64,000 nt of DNA from Brucella thiophenivorans (GTDB taxonomy: Bacteria > Pseudomonadota > Alphaproteobacteria > Rhizobiales > Rhizobiaceae). Positions 8,921-18,591 of the stretch are shown piece by piece. Position 1 is the stretch's first letter, and each line of letters starts with the position of its first letter. The notes beneath the pieces were generated by a model. It worked only from the letters and a program-made list of their open reading frames with translations. It was not told where the DNA came from and made no database searches. The DNA lies in NCBI RefSeq assembly GCF_002252445.1, contig NZ_NNRJ01000015.1:124001-188000 (forward strand). Reading direction: 5' to 3'. The translations under genes were made by a program, and so were the position numbers.

Positions 8921-9802
8921 ATGCCCGAATTGCCAGAGGTCGAAACAGTTCGCCGCGGTCTCGAACCTTTTATGGAGGGGTCAACCATTGAGCGGGTCGA
9001 GCAGAACCGCCCCGATCTGCGCTTTCCATTTCCTGAACGCTTTGTCGAGCGTGTTTCGGGTCAACGCATCAAAGCGCTTGGGCGCCGCGCAAAATATCTG
9101 ACCATGCATCTTGATAAGGGACTGACGATCATCAGCCATCTTGGCATGTCGGGTTCGTTTCGCATTGAAGCGGATGAGGCGGAAGGCATTCCCGGTGACT
9201 TTCACCACGAGCGCTCGAAAATCGTAAAGCATGACCATGTTGTCTTTCACATGTTGCGCGAAGACGGTTCGAAGGCGCGCATCATCTATAATGACCCCCG
9301 GCGCTTTGGTTTCATGCTCTTTGCTGAAAGTGGTGCGCTCGACGAGCATCCATTCCTAAAAGGGCTGGGCATTGAACCCACCGGAAACCGGCTTTCCGGC
9401 GAATTGCTGGGCGCACTTTTTGAAGGTCGAAAGACGCCATTGAAAGCAGCGCTGCTTGATCAGAGGCTGATCGCAGGGCTTGGCAATATTTATGTTTGTG
9501 AGGCGTTGTGGCGCTCTCGCCTGTCGCCGATGCGCGCAGCCGGTTCTATTGCCAAGGACAAGCTGGTGCTGGATCGGCTGGCAGCGGATATTCGCAACGT
9601 GATTGCCGAGGCCATTGTCGCAGGCGGATCGAGCCTGAAAGACTATATTCAGGCCGATGGCGCGCTTGGCTATTTCCAGCACTCATTCTCTGTCTATGGA
9701 CGCGAGGCGCAGCCCTGCCGCGCTCCCGACTGTTTTGGCGCGGTAGAGCGTGCGGTGCAGGCAGGCCGCTCCACCTTTTTCTGCGCATCCTGCCAAAACT
9801 GA
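8921..9802 (+). CDS. mutM: Formamidopyrimidine-DNA glycosylase MutM/Fpg
   Basis: A base-excision repair enzyme that removes 8-oxoguanine and nicks the abasic site. The 293-residue product starts [14 protein letters not shown], so Pro2 (nucleophile) and Glu3 are in place after Met removal, and the conserved Lys58 follows in LGRRAKYL. The helix-two-turn-helix segment contains [15 protein letters not shown]. The C-terminal zinc finger has four Cys in CRAPDC and FCASC. It is the first gene of a run leading to rpsT and dnaA, the usual Rhizobiales order. Confidence 0.96.
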   Translation: MPELPEVETVRRGLEPFMEGSTIERVEQNRPDLRFPFPERFVERVSGQRIKALGRRAKYLTMHLDKGLTIISHLGMSGSFRIEADEAEGIPGDFHHERSKIVKHDHVVFHMLREDGSKARIIYNDPRRFGFMLFAESGALDEHPFLKGLGIEPTGNRLSGELLGALFEGRKTPLKAALLDQRLIAGLGNIYVCEALWRSRLSPMRAAGSIAKDKLVLDRLAADIRNVIAEAIVAGGSSLKDYIQADGALGYFQHSFSVYGREAQPCRAPDCFGAVERAVQAGRSTFFCASCQN

Positions 9803-9882
9803 TATTCGGCTGATCTTGCCAAACGCAATACGTCGGTCCACCTTGGGCGCAAATTATGAATGGACGGAGGAGATGTTTTTCC

Positions 9883-10656
9883 ATGGCTTATGAAACGATC
9901 GTTGTCGAGACGCGCGGTGGCGTCGGTCTTGTCCGTCTTAACCGGCCACAGGCGCTCAATGCGCTCAACAGCACGGTTTTGAAAGAACTGACAGAAGCCT
10001 TGGCTCACTTCGACAGCGACGGCAAGATTGGTGCGATTGTCCTCACCGGTTCGGAAAAAGCTTTTGCCGCTGGTGCCGACATTAAGGAAATGCAGCCGAT
10101 CAACTTTGTCGATGCCTATTTGCAGGACATGTTCGCGGATTGGCGCAAGGTCGATCACGTGCGCAAGCCGATCATTGCGGCGGTTTCTGGTTACGCGTTG
10201 GGCGGCGGCTGTGAGCTTGCCATGATGTGCGATTTTATCATTGCAACAACCAATGCCAAATTCGGCCAGCCGGAAATCACACTGGGCGTTATGCCCGGCA
10301 TGGGTGGCTCGCAGCGCCTCACCCGCTATGTCGGCAAGTCCAAGGCCATGGATATGTGCCTGACAGGCCGCATGATGGATGCTGAGGAAGCCGAACGCTG
10401 TGGCCTTGTTTCGCGGCTTGTGGCTCCCGAAGAACTGATCGAGGAAGCTCTGAAGGCTGCCGAGCGTATTGCGTCCTTCTCGCAGCCTTCCGTGCAGATG
10501 GTCAAGGAATCGGTCAATCGTTCTTATGAGACAACACTTGATGAAGGACTGCGTTTTGAACGCCGTCTGTTTCATTCGCTTTTTGCGACCGAAGACCAGA
10601 AAGAAGGCATGTCGGCTTTCATCGACAAGCGCACGCCATCTTTCAAGAATCGTTGA
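9883..10656 (+). CDS. Enoyl-CoA hydratase (crotonase family)
   Basis: A 257-residue crotonase-fold protein that hydrates 2-enoyl-CoA in beta-oxidation. Both catalytic glutamates are visible, in [11 protein letters not shown] and [15 protein letters not shown]. The oxyanion-hole segment AAGADIKEM is also present. The ATG at 9883 has GGAGGAG nine bases upstream and is preferred over an in-frame ATG at 9856. The gap of 80 bases to mutM leaves co-transcription open. Its exact chain-length preference cannot be read. Confidence 0.93.
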   Translation: MAYETIVVETRGGVGLVRLNRPQALNALNSTVLKELTEALAHFDSDGKIGAIVLTGSEKAFAAGADIKEMQPINFVDAYLQDMFADWRKVDHVRKPIIAAVSGYALGGGCELAMMCDFIIATTNAKFGQPEITLGVMPGMGGSQRLTRYVGKSKAMDMCLTGRMMDAEEAERCGLVSRLVAPEELIEEALKAAERIASFSQPSVQMVKESVNRSYETTLDEGLRFERRLFHSLFATEDQKEGMSAFIDKRTPSFKNR

Positions 10657-10723
10657 TGCGATGATGACGAGAAAGGGCAGTTAAAGCGATCTGGCTGCTT
10701 CAAGTGTCCAAATTTAAAGCCCG

Positions 10724-10746
10724 AAGGCCGCATATCCGGCCTTTTG
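10724..10746 (+). terminator. Possible terminator after the enoyl-CoA hydratase gene
   Basis: AAGGCCG and CGGCCTT form an inverted repeat with a six-base loop, followed by only a short T run. It is weak as an intrinsic terminator but correctly placed between the hydratase gene and rpsT. Confidence 0.5.
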
Positions 10747-10900
10747 GCAAACCTGCATATCAGAATCTTCGTTGACGCGAAGGCAAAGCTGATCTATAAG
10801 CCCGCCACGGATCGGCGGCCCTAGGCATTATGGCTGCCCTAGAGGTTTTGTGCCCGACGGTAATATCCAATGGGCTGCTGACAGAAAAAGAGAGGCATTT

Positions 10901-11167
10901 ATGGCCAATACTCCTTCGGCCAAGAAGGCAGTGCGCAAGATCGCTGCCCGCACCGAAATCAACAAGTCGCGTCGTTCGCGCGTTCGCACATTCCTCCGCA
11001 AGGTTGAAGATGCGCTCCTGAGCGGCGACAAGGAAGCAGCATCGACTGCGTTCAAGGCTGCTGAGCCTGAACTGATGCGCGCAGCTTCCAAGGGCGTTGT
11101 TCACAAGAATACCGCTGCTCGTAAGGTTTCGCGCCTTGCCGCACGCGTTAAGGCTCTGAACGCCTAA
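10901..11167 (+). CDS. rpsT: 30S ribosomal protein S20
   Basis: The 88-residue product opens [18 protein letters not shown] and is basic and helical throughout, with the conserved [14 protein letters not shown] segment that binds 16S rRNA. The ATG at 10901 follows AGAGG. Longer in-frame starts upstream are spurious. It is monocistronic, ending in a clear intrinsic terminator, and stands immediately upstream of the dnaA regulatory region as in other Rhizobiales. Confidence 0.97.
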   Translation: MANTPSAKKAVRKIAARTEINKSRRSRVRTFLRKVEDALLSGDKEAASTAFKAAEPELMRAASKGVVHKNTAARKVSRLAARVKALNA

Positions 11168-11196
11168 TATAGCTTGAAATTAAAATCAGTTTTTAG

Positions 11197-11228
11197 AAAC
11201 CCGGCTCATTGTTAGCCGGGTTTTCTTT
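11197..11228 (+). terminator. Intrinsic terminator of rpsT
   Basis: AAACCCGGCT and AGCCGGGTTT form a perfect ten-base stem with a seven-base loop, followed by TTCTTTTTT. Confidence 0.92.
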
Positions 11229-12051
11229 TTTGGAACGTTTTTAAAGAACGTGCTGATACGCATAAGCAATTATTATCTTTTAATAATTATGCAATTAATC
11301 AGTAAAATTGCGTAGCTAAACTAAAAGGCGATAGCTCAATTTCCTCTTCTTTTTCAAAAGCTTGTAAGGTATTATCCACACTTATCCACAGCCCTGCCGA
11401 GGGACTCGGAAGAGGGTTTGAGTCAAGCAAATTATTAAAAAATATTTTCTCAGGGGAACATATCGTGGTCGTCTAAAAAATCGCTGATCGAAACGCATTG
11501 AATCCAAAGGTGTTATTTCTTTAACGCCCGATTCTCTGGTCTCGCTTGCAGGTCATGCAAGCCTTAAATGAAGAAAAAACTGCAATTCTTAGACTTGCTC
11601 TTTGCCACAAGGCTTCGTTAAAGTCAGGGCTCAAGAGGGGTGGGCCACGGCTCGGAGTTAGCATTAAAATTTGTCATATATTGGCGTGGAATGTTTTTCC
11701 GCGAATGCTTAGTTCTGTGTCTAAGGTCCTGTTCCTGTTATGTTTGTCCCTTTTGGGTATTGCTTACCATTCATTAACCGGAATGCTGTTTTAGGCGCAT
11801 CTTCGTCAATTGAATGGTTGTCGCAAGACCAGTTCCGGGCAATCAGCCTTGAGCAAGAATTTTGTGAGTCGACGCGTAACTGAAAAGGAGCGTCCGGGTG
11901 TTGGTCCATGCAGGCGTTTGAAGCGTGGACTGTTTGTTTGAGTTTGTGTTTGGCCCTCTCAGTGAGGGTCTGAGTAAAGTGTGTACCTGCGAGGCGACCG
12001 GATCATAAGATTTGGCGGACCTATGCGGGAAATAACGACAAGCGCCGCAAA
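11229..12051 (+). other. Long non-coding region upstream of dnaA (regulatory, possible origin)
   Basis: About 820 bases without a supported gene. It begins with an AT-rich stretch (about 11255-11340), then carries two tandem DnaA boxes at 11372-11390. Another AT-rich run (11428-11450) follows. GANTC methylation sites lie at 11403, 11420, 11500, 11530 and 11866. There is also a perfect seven-base hairpin GCTTGCA/TGCAAGC at 11544-11562. This is the sequence grammar of a cell-cycle-controlled dnaA promoter or of a replication origin. Sequence alone does not tell these apart. Confidence 0.65.
11372..11390 (+). promoter_or_regulatory. Two tandem consensus DnaA boxes
   Basis: TTATCCACA occurs at 11372-11380 and again at 11382-11390, in the same orientation and exactly ten bases apart (one helical turn). 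Both match the strong consensus TTATNCACA. They lie about 700 bases upstream of the dnaA start. Confidence 0.9.
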
Positions 12052-12084
12052 ATGGCGCGTATGAATGTGAAGGCAGGCGAGACG

Positions 12085-13662
12085 ATGGCAATGATGACTG
12101 GTAAGTCGACGGCAACGATGGGTGATGATGCGCATGCGAACCGTATCCTTGGATCTTCTGCTACTGGAAAAGAAAATAGCCTCGTGGTGAGCGCTGAGAA
12201 CAATGCTGGCGATGAAGTTTTTGATCGCTTGACCGTAAAGCTCAAAGCCCGTGTCGGCAGTGAGATTTATTCAAGCTGGTTTGGTCGTTTGAAGCTCGAA
12301 GACATGTCTAAAAGCGTTGCCCGTCTGTCGGTTCCGACTGCCTTCCTTCGCTCATGGATTAACAATCATTATTCGGAACTGCTGACCGAACTTTGGCAGG
12401 AAGAAAATCCGCAAATTCTTAAAGTGGAGGTGGTTGTACGCGGAATGAGCCGTGTGGTTCGTGCGCAAGCGCCAGCTGAAACCAACGAAGCCATTGATGC
12501 AAAGTCGCCCGCTGCAATGCGTGAAAAAGTAGCTTTCCCAGTTGGCCAACCAAGTGCAGACCGGCGCGGCTCGACTGTGGTGGCAGAATCGGCTGCGGCT
12601 TCTGGCTCCATTCTGGGATCTCCGCTTGACCCGCGTTACACGTTTGATTCTTTTATTGATGGTGCATCCAACCGTGTGGCGCTTGCTGCCGCCCGCACCA
12701 TTGCAGAAGCCGGTTCGAGTGCTGTTCGCTTCAACCCGCTGTTCATTCATGCATCGGTTGGCCTTGGTAAGACTCACCTTCTTCAGGCGATTGCAGCCGC
12801 AGCTTTGCATCGTCAGGAAAAGGCCCGCGTCGTTTATCTGACTGCTGAATATTTCATGTGGCGCTTTGCAACCGCAATTCGTGACAACAACGCGCTTTCC
12901 TTCAAAGAACAGTTACGCGACATCGACCTGCTGGTCATTGACGACATGCAGTTCCTGCAGGGCAAGTCGATCCAGCACGAGTTCTGCCATTTGCTCAACA
13001 CGTTGCTCGACAGTGCCAAGCAGGTTGTTGTGGCAGCTGATCGCCCACCGTCGGAGTTGGAATCACTGGATGTTCGCGTTCGCTCGCGTCTTCAGGGTGG
13101 CGTAGCACTGGAAGTTGCAGCCCCTGATTATGAAATGCGCGTTGAAATGCTGCGCCGTCGACTGACTGCCGCACAGGTTGAAGATCCAAGCCTCAACATT
13201 CAGGATGAAATCCTCACCCATGTTGCTCGCACGGTCACCGGATCGGGTCGTGAACTAGAAGGCGCTTTCAACCAGCTTCTGTTCCGTCAGTCATTTGAGC
13301 CTAATCTTTCCATCGATCGCGTCGATGAACTGCTCGGCCATCTCACCCGCGTGGGTGAACCAAAGCGCATCCGCATTGAAGAAATTCAACGCATCGTTGC
13401 CCGTCATTACAACGTGTCGAAGCAGGACCTGCTTTCCAACCGTCGCACGCGCACCATTGTTAAGCCGCGTCAGGTTGCAATGTATCTTGCCAAGATGCTG
13501 ACCCCGCGCTCGCTGCCGGAAATCGGTCGCCGTTTTGGCGGTCGCGATCATACAACCGTGCTTCATGCTGTGCGCAAGATCGAAGATCTGGTCGGTGCTG
13601 ACGGCAAGCTGGCCCAGGAACTTGAGCTTCTCAAGCGCCTCATTAACGATCAGGCCGCCTGA
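12085..13662 (+). CDS. dnaA: Chromosomal replication initiator DnaA
   Basis: DnaA is the AAA+ initiator that binds origin DnaA boxes and melts DNA. Domain I is near [20 protein letters not shown] variable, low-complexity linker (domain II) follows. Domain III has Walker A GLGKTH (about residue 226-231), Walker [10 protein letters not shown] and an AAA+ sensor region. Domain IV carries the DNA-binding signature [16 protein letters not shown]. Several in-frame starts are clustered (12052, 12061, 12085, 12091, 12094). I prefer 12085 because AGGCAGGCGAG precedes it, but the N-terminus is uncertain by about eleven codons. Confidence 0.95.
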   Translation: MAMMTGKSTATMGDDAHANRILGSSATGKENSLVVSAENNAGDEVFDRLTVKLKARVGSEIYSSWFGRLKLEDMSKSVARLSVPTAFLRSWINNHYSELLTELWQEENPQILKVEVVVRGMSRVVRAQAPAETNEAIDAKSPAAMREKVAFPVGQPSADRRGSTVVAESAAASGSILGSPLDPRYTFDSFIDGASNRVALAAARTIAEAGSSAVRFNPLFIHASVGLGKTHLLQAIAAAALHRQEKARVVYLTAEYFMWRFATAIRDNNALSFKEQLRDIDLLVIDDMQFLQGKSIQHEFCHLLNTLLDSAKQVVVAADRPPSELESLDVRVRSRLQGGVALEVAAPDYEMRVEMLRRRLTAAQVEDPSLNIQDEILTHVARTVTGSGRELEGAFNQLLFRQSFEPNLSIDRVDELLGHLTRVGEPKRIRIEEIQRIVARHYNVSKQDLLSNRRTRTIVKPRQVAMYLAKMLTPRSLPEIGRRFGGRDHTTVLHAVRKIEDLVGADGKLAQELELLKRLINDQAA

Positions 13663-13692
13663 TTTCGCGGACATCCCCGCTGTTCACAGTGG

Positions 13693-13701
13693 TTATCAAC
13701 A
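13693..13701 (+). promoter_or_regulatory. Near-consensus DnaA box between dnaA and dnaN
   Basis: TTATCAACA differs from TTATCCACA at one position. It lies just before the dnaA terminator hairpin. One isolated near-match could be chance, so this is a weak call. Confidence 0.4.
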
Positions 13702-13703
13702 AA

Positions 13704-13746
13704 AAGCCCGCGTTATGTCGGTTTGAGACATGGCGGGCTTGCTTTT
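13704..13746 (+). terminator. Terminator downstream of dnaA
   Basis: AAGCCCGC (13704-13711) and GCGGGCTT (13733-13740) form the base of a long hairpin. An inner ATGTC/GACAT pairing lengthens it, and GCTTTTC follows. Confidence 0.75.
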
Positions 13747-13857
13747 CGTCTCAAAAATCTGCCACTTTAGCAAACCTTCTGGCGCTTATGCGCCTTGTTG
13801 ACGAGGCTTCTGCACATAATGCGGTTGCCCTGTCCTAGAGAGCGAGTGCATCCGAAT

Positions 13858-14976
13858 ATGCGTGTTACCCTAGAGCGATCCAATCTTCTCAAGTCACTCA
13901 ACCACGTCCACCGTGTCGTGGAGCGTCGCAACACGATTCCTATCCTGTCCAATGTGCTTTTGCAGGCTGAAGGCGCAAGCCTCGCGCTCAAAGCAACGGA
14001 CCTTGATCTTGAAGTCAATGAAGCGACCGCAGCCATGGTCGAGCAGGCTGGAGCCACGACGGTTCCGGCACATCTTCTTTATGACATCGTGCGCAAATTG
14101 CCCGATGGTGCGGAAGTCATGTTGTCGACCAATCCCGATGGCGGCTCCATGTCGGTGGTTTCCGGCAAGTCGTCTTTCCGCCTGCAATGCCTGCCACAGT
14201 CGGACTTCCCGGAACTGACGGCCGGTAGCTTCACACATTCTTTCCGCATCGATGCGCAGGCCTTGAAGCGCCTGATAGATCGCACGCAGTTTGCGATCTC
14301 GACGGAAGAAACGCGCTATTACCTCAACGGTATCTATTTCCACGCCATTGAAAGTGATGGAGCGCTGAAACTGCGCGCCGTTGCAACCGATGGTCATCGT
14401 CTGGCACGCGCTGAACTCGAAGCGCCTTCCGGCACCGAAGGCATGCCCGGTATCATTATTCCGCGCAAGACAGTTGCTGAACTACAGAAGCTTGTCGATG
14501 TGCCTGAAACAGTCGTCTCTGTTGAACTGTCAGATGCAAAGATCAGATTCACAGTCGGTTCGGTTGTCCTGACCTCCAAGCTGATCGACGGCACATTCCC
14601 GGATTATCAACGGGTGATTCCTTCGGGCAACGACAAGAAATTGACGATCAGCCGTCAGGATTTTGCCGCTTCTGTTGATCGCGTTTCGACCATTTCCAGC
14701 GAACGTGGCCGCGCGGTCAAGCTCTCAATCGCCGATGGTCAGCTGACACTCACGGTCAACAATCCCGATTCGGGCAGCGCGACCGATGAACTTGCCGCTG
14801 ATTACGATGCAGACCCAATCGATATTGGCTTTAATTCGAAATATCTGCTCGACATTACCAGCCAGCTTTCAGGATCAGACGCAGTCTTTATGCTGGCCGA
14901 TGCCGGTTCGCCAACGCTTGTGCGTGATACGGGCGATGAAGATGTTCTCTATGTTCTGATGCCGATGCGCGTCTAG
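13858..14976 (+). CDS. dnaN: DNA polymerase III sliding clamp beta subunit
   Basis: A 372-residue clamp that encircles DNA and tethers polymerase III. It starts MRVTLERSNLLKSLNHVHRVVERRNTIPIL, the conserved first-domain opening, and ends LYVLMPMRV, the canonical C-terminal MPMR(V/L). Three clamp domains of about 120 residues each are consistent with the length. The ATG at 13858 is preferred over a 21-codon in-frame extension that has no family similarity. The dnaA-dnaN-recF order is classical. Confidence 0.97.
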   Translation: MRVTLERSNLLKSLNHVHRVVERRNTIPILSNVLLQAEGASLALKATDLDLEVNEATAAMVEQAGATTVPAHLLYDIVRKLPDGAEVMLSTNPDGGSMSVVSGKSSFRLQCLPQSDFPELTAGSFTHSFRIDAQALKRLIDRTQFAISTEETRYYLNGIYFHAIESDGALKLRAVATDGHRLARAELEAPSGTEGMPGIIIPRKTVAELQKLVDVPETVVSVELSDAKIRFTVGSVVLTSKLIDGTFPDYQRVIPSGNDKKLTISRQDFAASVDRVSTISSERGRAVKLSIADGQLTLTVNNPDSGSATDELAADYDADPIDIGFNSKYLLDITSQLSGSDAVFMLADAGSPTLVRDTGDEDVLYVLMPMRV

Positions 14977-14992
14977 GATTTGAAAATAGGCC

Positions 14993-16147
14993 GTGAGCAT
15001 TTCTGAAACCAATGTAAGCCGCCCGGATCGAGTCTCGGTCCGGCGGCTTAAACTTTTAGACTTCCGCAATTATGCGGAGCTCACACTCCCGCTTGGCTCC
15101 GGCCATGTGGTGCTGACGGGCGAAAATGGTTCAGGCAAAACCAATCTGATTGAAGCTTTGTCGTTTTTGTCTCCGGGCAGGGGATTGCGCCGCGCATCCT
15201 ATGATGATGTTGCACGCGCAAGCGGCAATGACGGTTTTGCTATTCACGCAACCCTTGATTGCATGATTTATAGCGATGTCGAAATCGGAACGGGTACTGC
15301 AGGCGGCGGCGAAGCGGGGCGCAAGGTCCGCATCAATGGCAACGCCGCGTCGGGCGACGAACTGCTCGATTATGCCCGTATTCTCTGGGTTGTCCCGTCA
15401 ATGGACGGGCTTTTTACCGGTGGTGCATCGGATCGGCGCCGGTTTCTCGATCGCATGGTGCTGGCGATTGATACGGGCCACGGCAAGCGTGTTCTTGATT
15501 ATGAAAAGGCCATGCGCGCGCGCAATCGACTGTTAAGCGACGGAAACACCGACAATCAGTGGCTTGATGCGATTGAAAGTCAGATGGCCGAGCTTGGCAT
15601 TGCGATTGCAGCGGCGCGTGCGGAAGCAATGCGGTTGATCGCAGCCATGATTGAACGATTGCCCGCCGAAGGACCGTTTCCAAAAGCAGATTGCTTTCTG
15701 GAAGGGGTGCTTGAACAGCGGATCGGCGTGGAAGCAGCGCTCGATCTTGAGGAGGATTTTCGCCGCACGATGCGCGACGGGCGTGTGCGTGATCGTGCAG
15801 CGGGCCGCACATTGGATGGTCCGCATCGCACCGATCTTATTGTTCAGCACCGGCCCAAATCTATGCCTGCCGCTCTTTGCTCGACCGGCGAGCAGAAAGC
15901 CTTGCTGATTGGCCTCATTCTGGCCCATGCAAGATTGACAGGCGAGTTGTCTGGCATGGCTCCGATCCTGTTGCTCGATGAAATAGCCGCCCATCTCGAT
16001 ACAGGGCGCCGTGCGGCACTGTTCGGCATTCTCGACGATCTTGGCGGACAGGCCTTTATGACCGGCACAGATCGATCGCTTTTCGAGGCACTGGAAGGCG
16101 ATGCTCAGTTTTTCAATGTGGCGGCAGGCGAACTGACGAAAATCTGA
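14993..16147 (+). CDS. recF: DNA replication and repair protein RecF
   Basis: A 384-residue SMC-like ATPase that helps load RecA at single-strand gaps with RecO and RecR (recR is at 32983). Walker A is TGENGSGKTNLIEA, near residues 42-55. The ABC signature region is STGEQKALLIGLILAHA and Walker B is PILLLDEIAAHLD. The start is GTG at 14993, sixteen bases after dnaN. The conserved RRLKLLDFRNYAEL opening supports it. Confidence 0.95.
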   Translation: MSISETNVSRPDRVSVRRLKLLDFRNYAELTLPLGSGHVVLTGENGSGKTNLIEALSFLSPGRGLRRASYDDVARASGNDGFAIHATLDCMIYSDVEIGTGTAGGGEAGRKVRINGNAASGDELLDYARILWVVPSMDGLFTGGASDRRRFLDRMVLAIDTGHGKRVLDYEKAMRARNRLLSDGNTDNQWLDAIESQMAELGIAIAAARAEAMRLIAAMIERLPAEGPFPKADCFLEGVLEQRIGVEAALDLEEDFRRTMRDGRVRDRAAGRTLDGPHRTDLIVQHRPKSMPAALCSTGEQKALLIGLILAHARLTGELSGMAPILLLDEIAAHLDTGRRAALFGILDDLGGQAFMTGTDRSLFEALEGDAQFFNVAAGELTKI

Positions 16148-16193
16148 AAATAGTCGCTGACAGCGCATCTGAGCGGGCTTATGGTCTGCCATC

Positions 16194-16964
16194 ATGAACG
16201 CATCATCAAAGCCTTTTTCATCCGAAGAATTAGAGCGCTATGCGCGCCACATCGTGCTGCCGGAAATCGGCGGACCGGGCCAACAGAAGTTGAAAGCCGC
16301 GCGCGTGTTGGTCGTTGGCGCTGGTGGTCTTGGCGCACCTGTGCTGCAATATCTGGCGGCAGCGGGTATCGGTACGCTTGGTCTTGTCGATGACGATACG
16401 GTTTCGCTGTCAAACCTGCAAAGACAGGTGATCCACGATACGGATAGTGTGGGGCGGGCGAAGGTGGAGAGTGCGAAGGTGTCTCTCACGCGTATCAATC
16501 CGCATGTGCGTGTTGAAACCCACGCATTGCGGCTGAATAGCGAAAACGCGGAAGGCTTGATCAGTGAATACGACGTGGTCGTTGACGGCTCTGACAATTT
16601 CGCCACGCGTTATGCGCTGGCTGATGCCTGCGCCATCGCGAAGCGCCCGCTGGTTTCGGGTGCAATGGGTCGCTTTGATGGTACGCTCACAGTGCTTATG
16701 CCTTATGGGACCAATGAAGATGGCATGCCCAACCCGTCTTATCGCGATCTTTTCCCCGATATGCCGCCGCCAGGCGCTGTGCCCACATGCGCCGAAGCTG
16801 GTGTTCTTGGTGTGCTGCCCGGCGTGATTGGCAGTTTGCAGGCTATGGAAGTTATCAAGCTGGTGACCGGCATAGGCGAGCCGCTGATTGGTCGGCTTCT
16901 GCTTTACAACGCGCTCAATGTGCGTTTTGAAACAATCCGCTATAAGGCACGCAAACCCAAATGA
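16194..16964 (+). CDS. moeB: MoeB/ThiF/HesA-family adenylyltransferase
   Basis: A 256-residue E1-like enzyme that adenylates the C-terminal glycine of a sulfur-carrier protein (MoaD or ThiS). The ATP-binding Rossmann motif is VLVVGAGGLGAPVLQYLAAAGIG. The conserved DDDTVSLSNLQRQ segment, with the Arg finger, and the NFATRYALAD segment are present. The structural zinc Cys pairs of E. coli MoeB are not obvious (only VPTCAEAG is seen), as in shorter relatives. It could serve MoaD or ThiS, and no carrier gene is nearby. It overlaps the next GNAT gene by four bases. Confidence 0.85.
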   Translation: MNASSKPFSSEELERYARHIVLPEIGGPGQQKLKAARVLVVGAGGLGAPVLQYLAAAGIGTLGLVDDDTVSLSNLQRQVIHDTDSVGRAKVESAKVSLTRINPHVRVETHALRLNSENAEGLISEYDVVVDGSDNFATRYALADACAIAKRPLVSGAMGRFDGTLTVLMPYGTNEDGMPNPSYRDLFPDMPPPGAVPTCAEAGVLGVLPGVIGSLQAMEVIKLVTGIGEPLIGRLLLYNALNVRFETIRYKARKPK

Positions 16965-17449
16965 CGTTGCTGCGCATTATCGCTACTGGACCCAATTTTA
17001 ATCGCTGGGAGGAGCTTCTCACGCTCATCCGTGACAGTTTCGCCTATATGGACGGGATCATCGACCCGCCATCTTCCGCCCATCGCCTCACTGTGGATGC
17101 GCTGCGAGAAAAGGCCAAAGAGGAAATAGGATTTGCAGCGCTTAATGGTGATGTTCTGGTCGGATGTGTCTTCATAAAAGAGAAAGCAGATCACTTCTAT
17201 CTTGGCAAACTTGCCGTTGCACCTGCCTTTGAAGGTCAAGGGATCGGTCGTAAGCTGATGGAAAAGGCCGAGGAGGAGGCTGTGGCGTGCGGCAAGCCTG
17301 TCATGGAGCTTCAGACGCGCATTGAACTGACCCGCAACCATAAGGTGTTTGAAAAGCTGGGCTATCATATAACAGCCGAAACCGCACATCCCGGCTACGA
17401 CAGGACAACATCAATCACCATGCGCAAAGAAATTGCACATGGTGATTAG
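16961..17449 (+). CDS. GNAT family N-acetyltransferase
   Basis: A 162-residue acetyltransferase with motif A at LAVAPAFEGQGIGRKLMEKA and a C-terminal FEKLGYHI segment. It starts with an ATG that overlaps the stop of the MoeB-like gene (ATGA), so the two are probably translationally coupled. The substrate is unknown. Confidence 0.87.
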   Translation: MTLLRIIATGPNFNRWEELLTLIRDSFAYMDGIIDPPSSAHRLTVDALREKAKEEIGFAALNGDVLVGCVFIKEKADHFYLGKLAVAPAFEGQGIGRKLMEKAEEEAVACGKPVMELQTRIELTRNHKVFEKLGYHITAETAHPGYDRTTSITMRKEIAHGD

Positions 17450-17461
17450 CTTTTCAGATTG

Positions 17462-18415
17462 CTAATATTGTGTCGCACGATCCACGATGTTTTCCAACGT
17501 CCCATCCCGCTCGAAAGCTTCGATCTGACGGATGATCTGCGGAACGATTGCGCTTGCTGATGAGCTTGCTGCCGCATGCGGGGTGATCGTCACCTTGGGA
17601 TGCGTCCAGAGCGGGCTATCCGATGGCAAAGGTTCTTGGTTGAAGACGTCGAGCGTCACAGCCGATAGCAGGCCGCGATCAAGCGCTGCCAGAATATCGG
17701 CTTCGTTCTGCAAGCCACCACGACCGGCATTGATCAGCACAGGCGCGCCAAGCGGTCCGTCGCTTTTCAGTTGCGCAAACATGGTCATGGACAGGATACC
17801 CTTGGTGTCGGGTGTCAAAGGCAGCAGGCAGACAAAAATATCGGCAGTCTTAAGGAAGCGCGTAAAGCCGTCCTTACCGCTGAAGGTTTGAACACCGTCG
17901 ATTTCCTGCGGACGCCGGCTCCAGCCGGTCACATTAAAGCCGAGGGTTTTCAGCTTCTCCGCGGCATCGCGGCCCAGAACGCCAAGCCCCATAATACCGA
18001 CAGTGACTTCGTGAGCGGCTGGCTGGCGCGGGTCTTCATGCCAGACATGGTTTTTCTGCTGTTTGCGATAGCTTGCACCGAGACGATGATGGTCAAGCAC
18101 CTGCCAGACCACATATTCGGTCATACGCATGGTGAGATCATCGGAAATGACCCGCACCAGCGGTACATCGGGAATATGGGGATCGTGGAAAACATGATCT
18201 ACGCCAGCGCCGAGCGAAAAGATGACCTTGAGATTGGGAAGATTGGCCAGCGAGCCGGGCTTCTGCTTCCAGACAAGCGCATATTCTATGGAGGGATCGG
18301 TCTCAGTGCGTTCTGTCACAACGCTGCGTTCAGGCGCATGCGCCTTGAAACTCTCCGTCCAGATTGCCGGGTCCCAATTGGTAATCGACAGCAGGATTTT
18401 ACCGGTGCTACTCAT
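17462..18415 (-). CDS. ghrA: Glyoxylate/hydroxypyruvate reductase A (GhrA type)
   Basis: A 317-residue NADPH-dependent 2-hydroxyacid dehydrogenase. The Rossmann motif is GIMGLGVLGRDAAEKL. Catalytic Arg is in INAGRGG, Glu in NQEPLPSD and His in ITPHAAA. The short N-terminal domain (SITNWDPAIWTESFKAHAP) and LGAGVDH place it with GhrA rather than the GyaR-like paralogue at 3930. It is convergent with the GNAT gene, with twelve bases between them. Confidence 0.87.
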   Translation of the reverse strand: MSSTGKILLSITNWDPAIWTESFKAHAPERSVVTERTETDPSIEYALVWKQKPGSLANLPNLKVIFSLGAGVDHVFHDPHIPDVPLVRVISDDLTMRMTEYVVWQVLDHHRLGASYRKQQKNHVWHEDPRQPAAHEVTVGIMGLGVLGRDAAEKLKTLGFNVTGWSRRPQEIDGVQTFSGKDGFTRFLKTADIFVCLLPLTPDTKGILSMTMFAQLKSDGPLGAPVLINAGRGGLQNEADILAALDRGLLSAVTLDVFNQEPLPSDSPLWTHPKVTITPHAAASSSASAIVPQIIRQIEAFERDGTLENIVDRATQY

Positions 18416-18591
18416 TGTCTTACTCCTCCCAAGTGGAGTGAACTTGACGTTTGCTTCCTGCCTGACACATTCACTTCTCCAAACGTTAAATTCGAAAACT
18501 CCACTTAATTCTTAAAGTTTCTAGTGGCCTTTTTATTCCGTCATTTGCTCTGTGACTGGAATGTACCGAGGCAAATGCCAGAATAAGACCA

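Noticed and set aside
9694-10575. 293-codon minus-strand ORF
   Set aside because: It is the antisense shadow of mutM's end and the enoyl-CoA hydratase gene.
11229-12051. Firm call of oriC
   Set aside because: Only two strong DnaA boxes are present, and autoregulation of dnaA explains them equally well. Without skew or replication data the origin cannot be claimed.
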